64,000 nt of DNA from Acidobacteriaceae bacterium (GTDB lineage Bacteria; Acidobacteriota; Terriglobia; Terriglobales; Acidobacteriaceae). Position 1 is the first letter of the stretch; each line of letters starts with the position of its first letter. Positions 37,192-45,149 of this stretch are shown piece by piece. A program made the translations under genes and the position numbers. Below the pieces are notes generated by a model that saw nothing but the letters and a program-made list of their open reading frames with translations, ran no database searches and was not told where the DNA came from. The stretch spans positions 76,107 through 140,106 of the forward strand of contig PLCO01000015.1 of NCBI GenBank assembly GCA_003134815.1. Direction: 5' to 3'.

Positions 37192-37833
37192 TTGTCTGAG
37201 AGTCGAAGTGCGCGGGATTCGGCCATCGCTTCCATGAAACTAAAGCATGTGGACCTGAAAGAAGGCTGCGTCCAGCAGGATGCACGCGAAGTGAGGACGA
37301 AATTCAGCAAGACCTTTGTGACGTACTTTTTTCCCGTGGGTGATGAGATTCTGGAGATTGTGGTTGAATGGGTGCGCTTTCTGAAGGAAGAGAAGCTATG
37401 GGGCAATGACGATCCGCTGTTCCCGGCAACGCGCATCGTGGTAGGCCAGACGCACCAGTTTGAATCGGCAGGATTGAAAAGAGCGCACTGGAGCAGCGCC
37501 GAGCCAATCCGCAAAGTGTTTCGTGAGGCATTCGAGCAGGCGGGCTTGCCCTATTTCAACCCGCATAGCTTACGGAAAACGCTGGTGAAGATCGGGCTAG
37601 AAGTTTGCAATTCCCTGGAAGAGTTCAAAGCATGGAGTCAGAACCTGGGGCATGAGCGGGTGCTGACAACTTTTCTGAACTATGGTTCCGTCGCGACTGA
37701 TAGGCAGGGAGCGATTATTCGGGGACTAGTCACGTCCCGGTCATTCACTCAGCCGAGCGCAGAGGAAATTGCGGATGCAGTGGCAAGAAAACTACAGAAT
37801 GCGCGTGTAAACGTTCAGGTTGCATCGGCCTGA
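37192..37833 (+). pseudogene. Tyrosine recombinase fragment (C-terminal catalytic part only)
   Basis: 213 residues from a TTG, about half of an integrase. The catalytic domain ends are present: NPHSLRKTLVKIG (H-x-x-R), LGHERVLTTFLNYG (His and nucleophile Tyr). The N-terminal SAM-like and core-binding domains are missing. The frame begins in what would be the middle of the catalytic domain (ARDSAIASMKLKHVDL), so the first Arg region is lost. The coding frame has no stop, so decay is by truncation. It is likely a remnant of a former integrative element. Confidence 0.75.
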
Positions 37834-37877
37834 ACATTAAACTTTGGTGTTGTTTCCTGTTCGCGCGTAATCCGCAC

Positions 37878-38057
37878 ATGACCGCGCCGATCGCTCGAGA
37901 AGCTTTCGAGGAGCCGACATCACAGGACTCATCCAAATTCAGGGCAACTGTCGGAATCGCGACCAAACAGCCGGAATTGGAGAATCTCGCAATCGCTTGC
38001 CTGAAGGAACTGACCGCAGCCTGCTTCAACGCCGCCGACGAGTTTGGCCCGATGTGA
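37878..38057 (+). CDS. Possible small protein, unknown
   Basis: An ATG-started frame of 59 codons in the gap between the integrase fragment and the kinase gene, encoding a polar acidic peptide (MTAPIAREAFEEP ... FNAADEFGPM) without signal or TM. There is no strong ribosome site (upstream GTAATCCGCAC). It is recorded because the gap is otherwise empty and the composition is protein-like; function unknown. Confidence 0.28.
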   Translation: MTAPIAREAFEEPTSQDSSKFRATVGIATKQPELENLAIACLKELTAACFNAADEFGPM

Positions 38058-38124
38058 CCCAGATGACATTTTGGCGAAGCTCAACGCCAATTTTCTAACG
38101 GCAGTGGGGAGGGGCGGGGCACCA

Positions 38125-39681
38125 ATGATCGCCGGTTATCATGCCAACATGGCAGACGGCGCATCCGAACGGCTCTCACGGTTGACGATGGAACATGGCC
38201 TCAAGCCTCTGGCCATTACGGTCTGTTTTGTCCTTGTGGCGCTGCTTTGGACCTTCCCGCTGCAGCACGTCATCGCCTATCCCTTCGTGTTTCTCTTTTT
38301 CGGCGCAATCATGGGCAGCGCCTGGTTCGGTGGCTTGGTCGCTGGGTTTATTGCGGTCGCGTTCTCATCGATTCTTATCGCCTATTTCTTCGTTCCTCCG
38401 TTGTTTTCATTCTCCATTGCGAAAGAGTCGCAAAGCTTTGTCGCTGCTTTCATTGCGTGCGCTATTGCTATCACTGCTGTCAGTTCTTCGCGCAAGCGCG
38501 CCGAGAGCGCCATTCTCCAGGCGCGCGACGAGCTTGAAGCCAAGGTGCAGGAGCGGACCGCTGAACTCATGCGTTCAAACCGCGAAATTCAAGAGAGCGA
38601 GCGGCAACTGCGCCTGCTTACGGAAGCGATCCCGCAACAGATCTGGCGAGCCGATGCTGGAGGGCGCATCGAGCACTGCAATCATCATTTGCGCGACTAT
38701 ACAGGCAGGAAAATGGCTGACCTGGCCCGCGAATCATTTTTCCAGGTCCTGCATCCGGAAGACTCTCCGTTGTATTTGCAAGGGTGGCAAGCTGCGCTGA
38801 CAACTGGAGGCCGGTTCGAAGTGGAAGCGCGTGTTTGTGGCGCGGACGGCATCTATCGATGGTTCCTCGTGCGCAGCATTCCACAGCGTTCGGAGGACGG
38901 AAAAATCGCGCGCTGGTACGGCATTCACATCGATATCGAAGAGCAGCATCGCGCCCAGCAGAACTTGATTCTAGCGCAAGACGATTTGTCGCGCCTCTCG
39001 CGCACCATGAGCATGGCGGAGATGGCGGCATCGATTGCACATGAACTCAACCAGCCTCTGACGGCGGTTGTGACTCATGCGTATGCATGCCGTGAATGGC
39101 TGCAGGGAAAGCCAGCAAACATCGAGAAGGCCTCGGCGACAGCTGAAAAGATTGTTCAGGAGAGCACGCGGGCCGGTGTTGTTGTAAGCCGCGTGCGCGC
39201 ACTTTTCCGCAAAGAAGCGCAGGTGCGCGAATTGACCAGCATGAACCGGTTGATCCAGGAAATGGCGCGTCTGATGCGTGATGAGGCTATCCGGCGCGAT
39301 GTGTTCATTAGGCTCGAATTGGCAAACGATCTTCCGCAATTGGAGATGGACCCGGTGCAGATCCAACAGGTGATCCTAAATCTGGCCATGAACGGTATGG
39401 ATGCCATGATGCAGGTTGCCAGACCGCGTGAACTCATTATCCAGACAAAGAAGTATAGCGATGGCGGAATTCTGATAGCGGTCAAGGACCATGGTTCAGG
39501 TATTGCTTCCGAAATTGCAGCAAGAATGTTCGAGCCATTCTTCAGCACCAAGCCGCAGGGAACAGGCATGGGTCTTGCAATATGCCGCAGCATTATCGAG
39601 GCCCATGATGGACGGCTTTGGGCGGAGAATTCCGTACGGGGCGGCGCCATCTTACAATTCACACTACGAGCGCAATCATGA
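38125..39681 (+). CDS. FixL-like sensor histidine kinase with DUF4118-type membrane domain and PAS
   Basis: About 518 residues from ATG 38125 (GGGAGGGG upstream); the frame is open to 38044. Three to four TM helices form a KdpD-like DUF4118 region (LAITVCFVLVALLWTF ... AFIACAIAITAVSSS), followed by a coiled linker, a PAS/PAC domain (AIPQQIWRADAGGRIEHCN ... WYGIHIDIEE), a DHp helix with phospho-His in IAHELNQPLTAVVTH, and ATPase motifs NLAMNGMDAM, VKDHGSGI and GTGMGLAICRS. This is the FixL/DctB-like type. It is ATGA-coupled to a FixJ-type regulator whose gene is frameshifted. Confidence 0.92.
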   Translation: MIAGYHANMADGASERLSRLTMEHGLKPLAITVCFVLVALLWTFPLQHVIAYPFVFLFFGAIMGSAWFGGLVAGFIAVAFSSILIAYFFVPPLFSFSIAKESQSFVAAFIACAIAITAVSSSRKRAESAILQARDELEAKVQERTAELMRSNREIQESERQLRLLTEAIPQQIWRADAGGRIEHCNHHLRDYTGRKMADLARESFFQVLHPEDSPLYLQGWQAALTTGGRFEVEARVCGADGIYRWFLVRSIPQRSEDGKIARWYGIHIDIEEQHRAQQNLILAQDDLSRLSRTMSMAEMAASIAHELNQPLTAVVTHAYACREWLQGKPANIEKASATAEKIVQESTRAGVVVSRVRALFRKEAQVRELTSMNRLIQEMARLMRDEAIRRDVFIRLELANDLPQLEMDPVQIQQVILNLAMNGMDAMMQVARPRELIIQTKKYSDGGILIAVKDHGSGIASEIAARMFEPFFSTKPQGTGMGLAICRSIIEAHDGRLWAENSVRGGAILQFTLRAQS

Positions 39682-40336
39682 CAGGCAATTCAATTGGAGC
39701 TTTGGACGCGAGAGAAACGGTCTTTATCGTCGACGATGATGAATCGATTCGCGAGGGACTTTCCAATCTTCTCGAAGCAGTTGGAGTCAACGCGAAGTGC
39801 TATTCCACTGCGGAGGGATTTAGCGCTCACTGGTCCGATGCAATGGCGGGTTGCCTGCTTTTGGATGCGCGGCTTCCCGGGATAGGTGGCGTTGAGTTCC
39901 AGGAGCGACTGCGGAAGTCGCGGACCAAAATCCCGATAATCTTTATGACGGCGCACGGGACATCCCGATGGTACGCAAAGTGATGAAGGCAGGCGCGGTG
40001 GAGTTCCTCACGAAGCCGTTTCAAAAGGAAGAACTGCTGCATGCGGTCGAGCAGGCATTCGCGTCAGACCGGGCTCGCCGTATGGAAGACGCAATTCTCG
40101 ACTCAATCCGAGCACGCATCGACTCGCTTACCCCGCGTGAGCGCGAAGTGATGGCGTTCGTGACCACAGGCCTTTTGAACAAGCAGATCGCCGGCGAACT
40201 GAATCTGAGCGAGATCACCGTCAAGATGCATCGGCGCCAGGTGATGGAAAAGATGCGAGCGGACTCGCTGGCGGATCTGGTGAAGATGTGCGAGCGAGTA
40301 AAGCTAAGTTCGAAATCGAGCGGCCCGGCAAGATAG
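39678..40336 (+). pseudogene. FixJ/NarL-family response regulator, interrupted by a 1-base frameshift
   Basis: Frame 1 (39678 onward) encodes the receiver start: VFIVDDDES, phospho-Asp in CLLLDARLPG, and IIFMTAHG. It then runs out of frame near the GGG at 39957-39959. Frame 2 (from 39968) resumes with MVRKVMKAGAVEFLTKPF (the conserved Lys) and the HTH LTPREREVMAFVTTGLLNKQIAGELNLSEITVKMHRRQVMEKM. The total length is 3n+2, so exactly one missing base, most simply a fourth G, would restore a 219-residue FixJ-like protein. It may be a sequencing error, a phase-variable site or a true mutation. Confidence 0.85.
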
Positions 40337-40390
40337 CAAGAGGCCACGGGCGTCGCTGTCCACCCACGCCTTCCTGAAGACTTTTGCCCA

Positions 40391-40406
40391 CTATACCAAG
40401 GTATAG
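40391..40406. promoter_or_regulatory. 7-2-7 palindrome CTATACC-AA-GGTATAG
   Basis: Perfect inverted 7-mers with a 2-bp spacer, 55 bp after the FixJ-like gene. NarL/FixJ-family HTH domains commonly use such 7-2-7 sites. A diverged second copy lies at 41085. Between this site and 40743 nothing else is evident. Confidence 0.5.
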
Positions 40407-40742
40407 CTTGTATTTGCGCTACTCGAGTTCTACCGTGTCGCTTTGCAGCTCCTCAATGATCCGCAATCAGTCAACGTGTGTTTCGCAAATGCGCTAACGC
40501 TTCGTTGTAATGGAGTCTGAGGCCGGGTGTAGTTTCATTCCTCGCGCTCGATGGGGCACGTGCTGCCCCTCGCAATACGCTCCTGCACTGCTTCCCTCAA
40601 GACGCACGGGGGACAGAGTTCGGTGCGTGGGCGTTCTGCAAGCAGCAGCACAAGCAGTTCCAGGCACAATTGGCGCTCGACTTGCGCTATCGACGAAAAG
40701 GAGCGCGATTCGAGCAACTCAGCGTCGAAAGAGCGACCAATC

Positions 40743-40877
40743 ATGGCCCATAAGTTCGCGGTGATTCTGATGGACATCGTCGAGGGCATTTTCTTCGCAG
40801 GACTGCTGGGGTGTGCGGTCGTCGTGGTTCTCAGCTGGATATCAGTTGGCAAAGGGTGCTTTACAGACGAAAACTGA
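40743..40877 (+). CDS. Small single-TM membrane protein
   Basis: 44 residues from ATG 40743 (MAHKFAVILMDIVEG). A single hydrophobic helix, IFFAGLLGCAVVVVLSWISVG, spans most of it. A weak AAAGAG lies upstream. The frame is open for 60 more codons upstream but that part is Ser/Arg-rich and not protein-like. It may belong to the regulon of the palindromes at 40391 and 41085. Function unknown. The 466-bp gap after it (40878-41343) holds only the second palindrome. Confidence 0.5.
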   Translation: MAHKFAVILMDIVEGIFFAGLLGCAVVVVLSWISVGKGCFTDEN

Positions 40878-41084
40878 CGTCGGCTCAACCTGCTTGAACG
40901 CAGGACTCCCAGAAGCTGACCCAATGCGTCTGTCGGCTTGAGTTTTCTTTGGTTGTTCCTGAAGTGGCCGAGTTGGTAAGGATGTCCGAGTGCGTAGAGG
41001 AGCCATCGTGGCACGTCCGCTTGACTGGGCGGAAGGGGGTTTCAAACTAATTCCTTACATAATCCTTATTTCGACCTCTTATTT

Positions 41085-41100
41085 CTATACCAAAGCATAG
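41085..41100. promoter_or_regulatory. Second 7-2-7 site CTATACC-AA-AGCATAG
   Basis: The left half and spacer equal those at 40391; the right half has two changes. Both copies are followed by a TTGTA sequence within 4 bp. It is 244 bp before the small membrane protein operon at 41344. Likely the same regulator as the first site. Confidence 0.45.
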
Positions 41101-41343
41101 ATTGTAATCTCCCTTCACTAGTTCTAGCCTCTCTTCATACCTGTTCGACAAAGAGCGCGGCTCAGGCATTGCGGGTAGGTCGCAAATACGCGGGCCCCTT
41201 TGGCGCAGCCGCATCTTGATCGCTACTGTAATCGCACTCTCAAATTCTTGCCGCTCGTTTGCTGCAATCATTCTGCGGCGATCTGCGCATAGGCGCATCT
41301 GCACATAGCCGGTCATGTTTTGATCGATCGGACGGAGGAAAGA

Positions 41344-41682
41344 GTGGGCACTCAAGCGTTACTGGTTGAAATTCTGCTTTCAGGATTCTTCGCAATAGCG
41401 TGCTTTCGTGCGCGCGCCGATTCTCACGACGTTAGCGGCCTCGCGCCTCAGCGGCTTTTCGTGCTGACTGACCGCCTTGAGCGCCTGAAGCGCTCGCGCT
41501 GGCAGTGGTTTGCCATGGTGCTTTTGCTGTTCGTGATGCGCAAGCAGATCGGTGCCCCCCTGCTCGCCGAACTCACGGTGCTTGCGCAATTCATAGTGTT
41601 TCTTGCGTTGCCTTCGCAAAAGAGCTCGATGCAAGCGCACGTGGGGCAAAAGCCTTTGCGGGAGGTTCTTCGCCGCTCATGA
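41344..41682 (+). CDS. Small membrane protein, unknown
   Basis: 112 residues from GTG 41344, chosen because GGAGG (41334-41338) sits 5 nt upstream. Two hydrophobic stretches: ALLVEILLSGFFAIACF at the N-terminus and WFAMVLLLFVMRK ... LTVLAQFIVFLALP. The middle is polar and basic. It ends in an ATGA overlap with the next gene, so the two are a translationally coupled pair. No family recognised. Confidence 0.6.
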   Translation: MGTQALLVEILLSGFFAIACFRARADSHDVSGLAPQRLFVLTDRLERLKRSRWQWFAMVLLLFVMRKQIGAPLLAELTVLAQFIVFLALPSQKSSMQAHVGQKPLREVLRRS

Positions 41683-42137
41683 GAGAGTTGCTGCATGCCG
41701 CAGACTTTCTAAGTAGGGTGCGAAGAAAGTTGCGATACGGCGCCCTATCACGAGAACCACTGCTTTTGCTGCGGTTTGAGTGGAGGGGAGACTCAGTGGA
41801 ATGCGACTGGTTGATGCGTCCGCCCGATCCGAGGGACAAAGATCTTCCGGAGCATCTGGCCAGGGACAACCAAACTCTCCAGGCGCTGAGGGATGCATTG
41901 AGATTGCGCGAAGTTATTTTCGAGTCGTTTCCGGCAGTGACAAATGCCGACCTGCGCATGTTCCGCGCCGACGGCGAACATCGACTGGAGCTGGTAATGA
42001 CCGGCAAAGTGAACCGATACAACGATGCTTTTGAGCGCGTTGCCTCACTTGCCATGCTGGCCAAGCTTTGCGGCTTTCACTTTACTTTGAAGACGGGCGA
42101 AATGGAGAGACCGACTGCGGTTTCGATGAGTTGTTAG
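41679..42137 (+). CDS. Conserved-looking hypothetical cytoplasmic protein
   Basis: 152 residues from ATG 41679 (ATGA overlap). The frame is open further upstream but inside the membrane protein gene. A soluble protein with amphipathic helices and strands: LLLLRFEWRGDSVECDWLMRPPDPRDKDLPEHL and HRLELVMTGKVNRYNDAFERVASLAMLAKLCGFHFTL. The coding pattern (regular charged/hydrophobic alternation) supports it as real. No recognised domain. Coupled with the membrane protein before it. Confidence 0.6.
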   Translation: MRELLHAADFLSRVRRKLRYGALSREPLLLLRFEWRGDSVECDWLMRPPDPRDKDLPEHLARDNQTLQALRDALRLREVIFESFPAVTNADLRMFRADGEHRLELVMTGKVNRYNDAFERVASLAMLAKLCGFHFTLKTGEMERPTAVSMSC

Positions 42138-42276
42138 CGATCTAGCCCAGCCGATCCGCGCGGTCTGGAGGCTGGAATAGGGGTGGATTTGGCGACCAAG
42201 AGCGGCTTCGTTGGTGGTCTATTCAGCAAGCGCAGTTGGCAATCAGGATTTCAAACTTGAATCAAGGAGGGCAGTA

Positions 42277-42666
42277 ATGGCGACAACAACATCTCAGGGC
42301 AAACAATTCACGCTTTTCATGGTGGGGCTGACGGCAGTTTGCGCCGGAATCGCATTCTCAGATTCGGGCGCGGGGAAGCTCGCGCTCATAGTCGGCGCGG
42401 TCGCCGTCATTGCATCTCTTTGGGGGTTCTTCAAGATCAAGCCCCTGGAAGGCAAGACCGGGGGCGGCGCACAGCCAGCCATCATGAAGCTGATCGGCGT
42501 GGCGGTGGTGCTGGCAGGCTGGCTCTTCGTGCTCTTTGGATTGCACCTGACGGCCAGCGTCGGCGCGCGAATGGTGACCTCGATTGTGGGTTTTGCCGTT
42601 TCAATCGCCGGAATCTTCTTCGTGCTTGTGCCGGCGGCGAATAAGAACGCCATCTGGAAAGCCTGA
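42277..42666 (+). CDS. Four-TM small membrane protein
   Basis: 129 residues from ATG 42277 with AGGAGGG at 42265-42271, an excellent site; the longer upstream frame is rejected. Hydrophobic segments: FTLFMVGLTAVCAGIAF, LALIVGAVAVIASLWGFF, LIGVAVVLAGWLFVLFGLHL and MVTSIVGFAVSIAGIFFVLVP. It ends 71 bp before the ammonium transporter gene, so it may be cotranscribed with it. Function unknown. Confidence 0.75.
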   Translation: MATTTSQGKQFTLFMVGLTAVCAGIAFSDSGAGKLALIVGAVAVIASLWGFFKIKPLEGKTGGGAQPAIMKLIGVAVVLAGWLFVLFGLHLTASVGARMVTSIVGFAVSIAGIFFVLVPAANKNAIWKA

Positions 42667-42737
42667 TCGCGCTTCCCCATCTTTCTTCGGACAGGATCAA
42701 CGTAATCGATGATCAACCCAATCATGGAGCTGAATCG

Positions 42738-44396
42738 ATGAGAATTGCCCGCTTAACAACCTGGACATGCGCCCTGGCATTATTACTGATGGCAGGCGCA
42801 GCGATTGTGGCTCGGGCTGACGCTGCACCTTCAGCGTCGGCTGCCGAGTTGAAGGACGCGCTTGCCGCGGCGCCCACCACCAGCACCCTTGCCAACGGCG
42901 ATCCCGGGGGTGTGAATACTGGCACCGTCAGCGACGTGCCCGTGGCCGACCCCAAGGCAGGCCTCACGCTGAGTGACGTAGCCAACCTGGACGGCCAGAA
43001 CAAGATCGCCATTAACTTCGTTTGGACCCTGGTCACCGGCTTCCTGGTCATGTTCATGCAGGCCGGTTTCGCCATGGTTGAGGCCGGTCTTTGCCGCGTC
43101 AAAAACGCGAATCACACGTACATGATGAACTTCTTCGTGTACGGGTGCGGGTTGTTCGCCTACTGGATCATCGGCTTCGCCATCCAGATGGGCGGCGCGG
43201 CCGGAAACGGAAATCTCGGTGGCTTGCAGTCGCTGAACACGGAGCACTTGATCACCGTGTTCGGCACTCATTGGGGAATCTTTGGCGAGTGCGGTATGTT
43301 CCTTGCGGGACATACCTATGACGTTGGCGCCATGGTCATCTTCCTGTTCGAGATGGTGTTCATGGACACCGCGTTGACCATCGTTACCGGTGCATGCGCT
43401 GAGCACTGGAAGTTTTTGGCCTTCGCAGTCTCCTCGGTGCTGATGGGTGCCTTCACCTATCCTCTCTATGGCAACTGGGCCTGGGGCGGCGGCTGGCTCT
43501 CGCAGTTGGGCGTCAACCTCGGGCTAGGAAAGGGTTATTGCGACTTTGCCGGATCGGGCGTTGTGCACGCAGTCGGAGGAATCACGGCGCTGGCTGTGGC
43601 AATGATCGTTGGTCCGCGTATCGGCAAGTACAACCGCGACGGATCGAGCAACGCGATCATCGGGCACGACATCTCCGCGGTGCTGATCGGCTGCTTCATC
43701 CTGGCCTTCGGGTGGTTCGGATTCAATCCCGGCAGCACCCTCGGTGCTTCGGCGGCCGGAAACCTGCGCATCGGCTCGATCGCCGTCAACACCATGCTCG
43801 CGGGCTGCACCGGAACGTTCGGCGCAATCCTATATATGTGGGCCATGAAAGGCAAGCCCGACGCCTCGATGAGCGGCAACGGGCTCCTAGCCGGCTTGGT
43901 GGCCATCACAGCACCGAGCGGCTTCGTCAACACCATGGGGTCAGCCATCATCGGCTTGGTTGCCGGCGTTCTGGTCTGCCTAAGTTGCGCCTTTGTCGAG
44001 AACTATCTCAAGGTCGACGACCCGGTCGGCGCTATCTCAGTTCACGGAGCGAATGGGCTGTGGGGCGTACTCTCCATTGGGTTCTTTGCCGACGGCACCA
44101 GTAACTACGGCGGCTCCTGGAATGGAGTTACCGGCTCTGTCACGGGCCTGTTCTACGGGGACTCGAGCCAATTGGTGGCGCAGATTGTCGGATGCGCGAC
44201 CCTGGTGGGCTTCGTCTTCTCCTTCAGCTTCGTTCTTAACTGGATCTTGGACATCATTCTCGGACAGCGTGTATCCATCGCAACCGAAGTCGCCGGACTC
44301 GATCTTCCCGAGATGGGACAGCTTGGGTATCCGGAGTTCGTCTTCCGTCCGGAGCCGGACTACATGCAAGCTGCCGAAAAGATGGCGGTCGCGTAG
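42738..44396 (+). CDS. amt: Ammonium transporter
   Basis: 552 residues with a cleavable signal peptide and a long extra N-terminal segment of about 75 residues before the first Amt helix, so longer than AmtB (~428). Eleven TM helices follow. Diagnostic residues: GFAMVEAGLCRVKNANH, FMDTALTIVTGA, first pore His in GSGVVHAVGGITALAVA and second pore His in ISVHGANGLWGVLSIG. It carries NH4+/NH3 across the inner membrane. No glnK/glnB lies beside it, an unusual separation. Confidence 0.96.
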   Translation: MRIARLTTWTCALALLLMAGAAIVARADAAPSASAAELKDALAAAPTTSTLANGDPGGVNTGTVSDVPVADPKAGLTLSDVANLDGQNKIAINFVWTLVTGFLVMFMQAGFAMVEAGLCRVKNANHTYMMNFFVYGCGLFAYWIIGFAIQMGGAAGNGNLGGLQSLNTEHLITVFGTHWGIFGECGMFLAGHTYDVGAMVIFLFEMVFMDTALTIVTGACAEHWKFLAFAVSSVLMGAFTYPLYGNWAWGGGWLSQLGVNLGLGKGYCDFAGSGVVHAVGGITALAVAMIVGPRIGKYNRDGSSNAIIGHDISAVLIGCFILAFGWFGFNPGSTLGASAAGNLRIGSIAVNTMLAGCTGTFGAILYMWAMKGKPDASMSGNGLLAGLVAITAPSGFVNTMGSAIIGLVAGVLVCLSCAFVENYLKVDDPVGAISVHGANGLWGVLSIGFFADGTSNYGGSWNGVTGSVTGLFYGDSSQLVAQIVGCATLVGFVFSFSFVLNWILDIILGQRVSIATEVAGLDLPEMGQLGYPEFVFRPEPDYMQAAEKMAVA

Positions 44397-44564
44397 GCTT
44401 CCATCGCGCTGACTTGTTCCGGGCCGATCTCACGCACGACTGGCCCGGGACGAACTGGCATTATCTTCAAGATTCGTTTTACCTGTGGCATTTTCCTGAG
44501 AGCAGCAAGGATCATCTGCCAAGCCTTGCTGCCAATTTTTTCCTCAAGCTTTCGGAGTTCTCGC

Positions 44565-45143
44565 ATGAAGAAGATGACCCAACGCGACATGGAGCCCGCC
44601 GGGACAATGTTCCTGGCTCCGGCCTCGCCCGCACCTCTCTCCCTGCCGGCGGCGATCGGCCCCGAAGCTGGCCGCCTGTTGCAGCGCATGTTCCGCGATC
44701 CACGCGCGCTCGAGTCCGATGAGCGCGCAAGCCTCGTCACCCAGCTTCGCAGCGCAGTCGAACTGGAACCGCACGTTCCTGAAATTCGCGTGCTGTATGG
44801 CATGGCTCTTAGTGTCGACCTCCAAGTCCAGGAAGCGCTAGAGCAGTTGCGAGAGTCCACGCGCCAGGCGCCGGATTGCTTCATCGCCCGGCTCAAGTTC
44901 GGCGAAATCCTAATGCGCCTGCGTATCTGTGATCAGGCCGCCGAGCAAACCCAGAAAGCAGCGGAATTGGCGGCGAACGATGTGCAGGCTGATCTGGCCC
45001 GCCGCCAGGCAACCACGATTCGCACCATGCGCCGCGAAGGCATCGAACGCGGAGGACTTGGCGCCATTCTGCCCCGCTGGGTTCCCCGGGGCCGCAAGGC
45101 CAGGAAGCAGGAGACCCTGCCTGTCCTGGCAGGCTCCAAGTAG
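44565..45143 (+). CDS. TPR-like protein
   Basis: 192 residues from ATG 44565 (CGGAG upstream). Helical pairs with TPR spacing cover ~55-150: LVTQLRSAVELEPHVPEIRVLYGMALSVDLQVQEALEQLRESTRQAPDCFIARLKFGEILMRLRICDQAAEQTQKAAELA. The C-terminus is basic (RWVPRGRKARKQE). Probably a scaffold protein. It is 6 bp before the antiporter gene and likely cotranscribed. Confidence 0.7.
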   Translation: MKKMTQRDMEPAGTMFLAPASPAPLSLPAAIGPEAGRLLQRMFRDPRALESDERASLVTQLRSAVELEPHVPEIRVLYGMALSVDLQVQEALEQLRESTRQAPDCFIARLKFGEILMRLRICDQAAEQTQKAAELAANDVQADLARRQATTIRTMRREGIERGGLGAILPRWVPRGRKARKQETLPVLAGSK

Positions 45144-45149
45144 GAGAGG

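Noticed and set aside
40535..41014. 159-residue minus-strand frame
   Set aside because: Basic, low-complexity composition, no start signal, and it covers the more plausible small membrane protein at 40743 and non-coding DNA.
40960..41040. tRNA-like words (GTGGCCGAGTTGGTAAGG)
   Set aside because: No pairing acceptor stem, anticodon stem or T arm could be built.
41047..41355. 102-residue minus-strand frame
   Set aside because: It covers the second palindrome and overlaps the well-supported GTG start at 41344; no family likeness.
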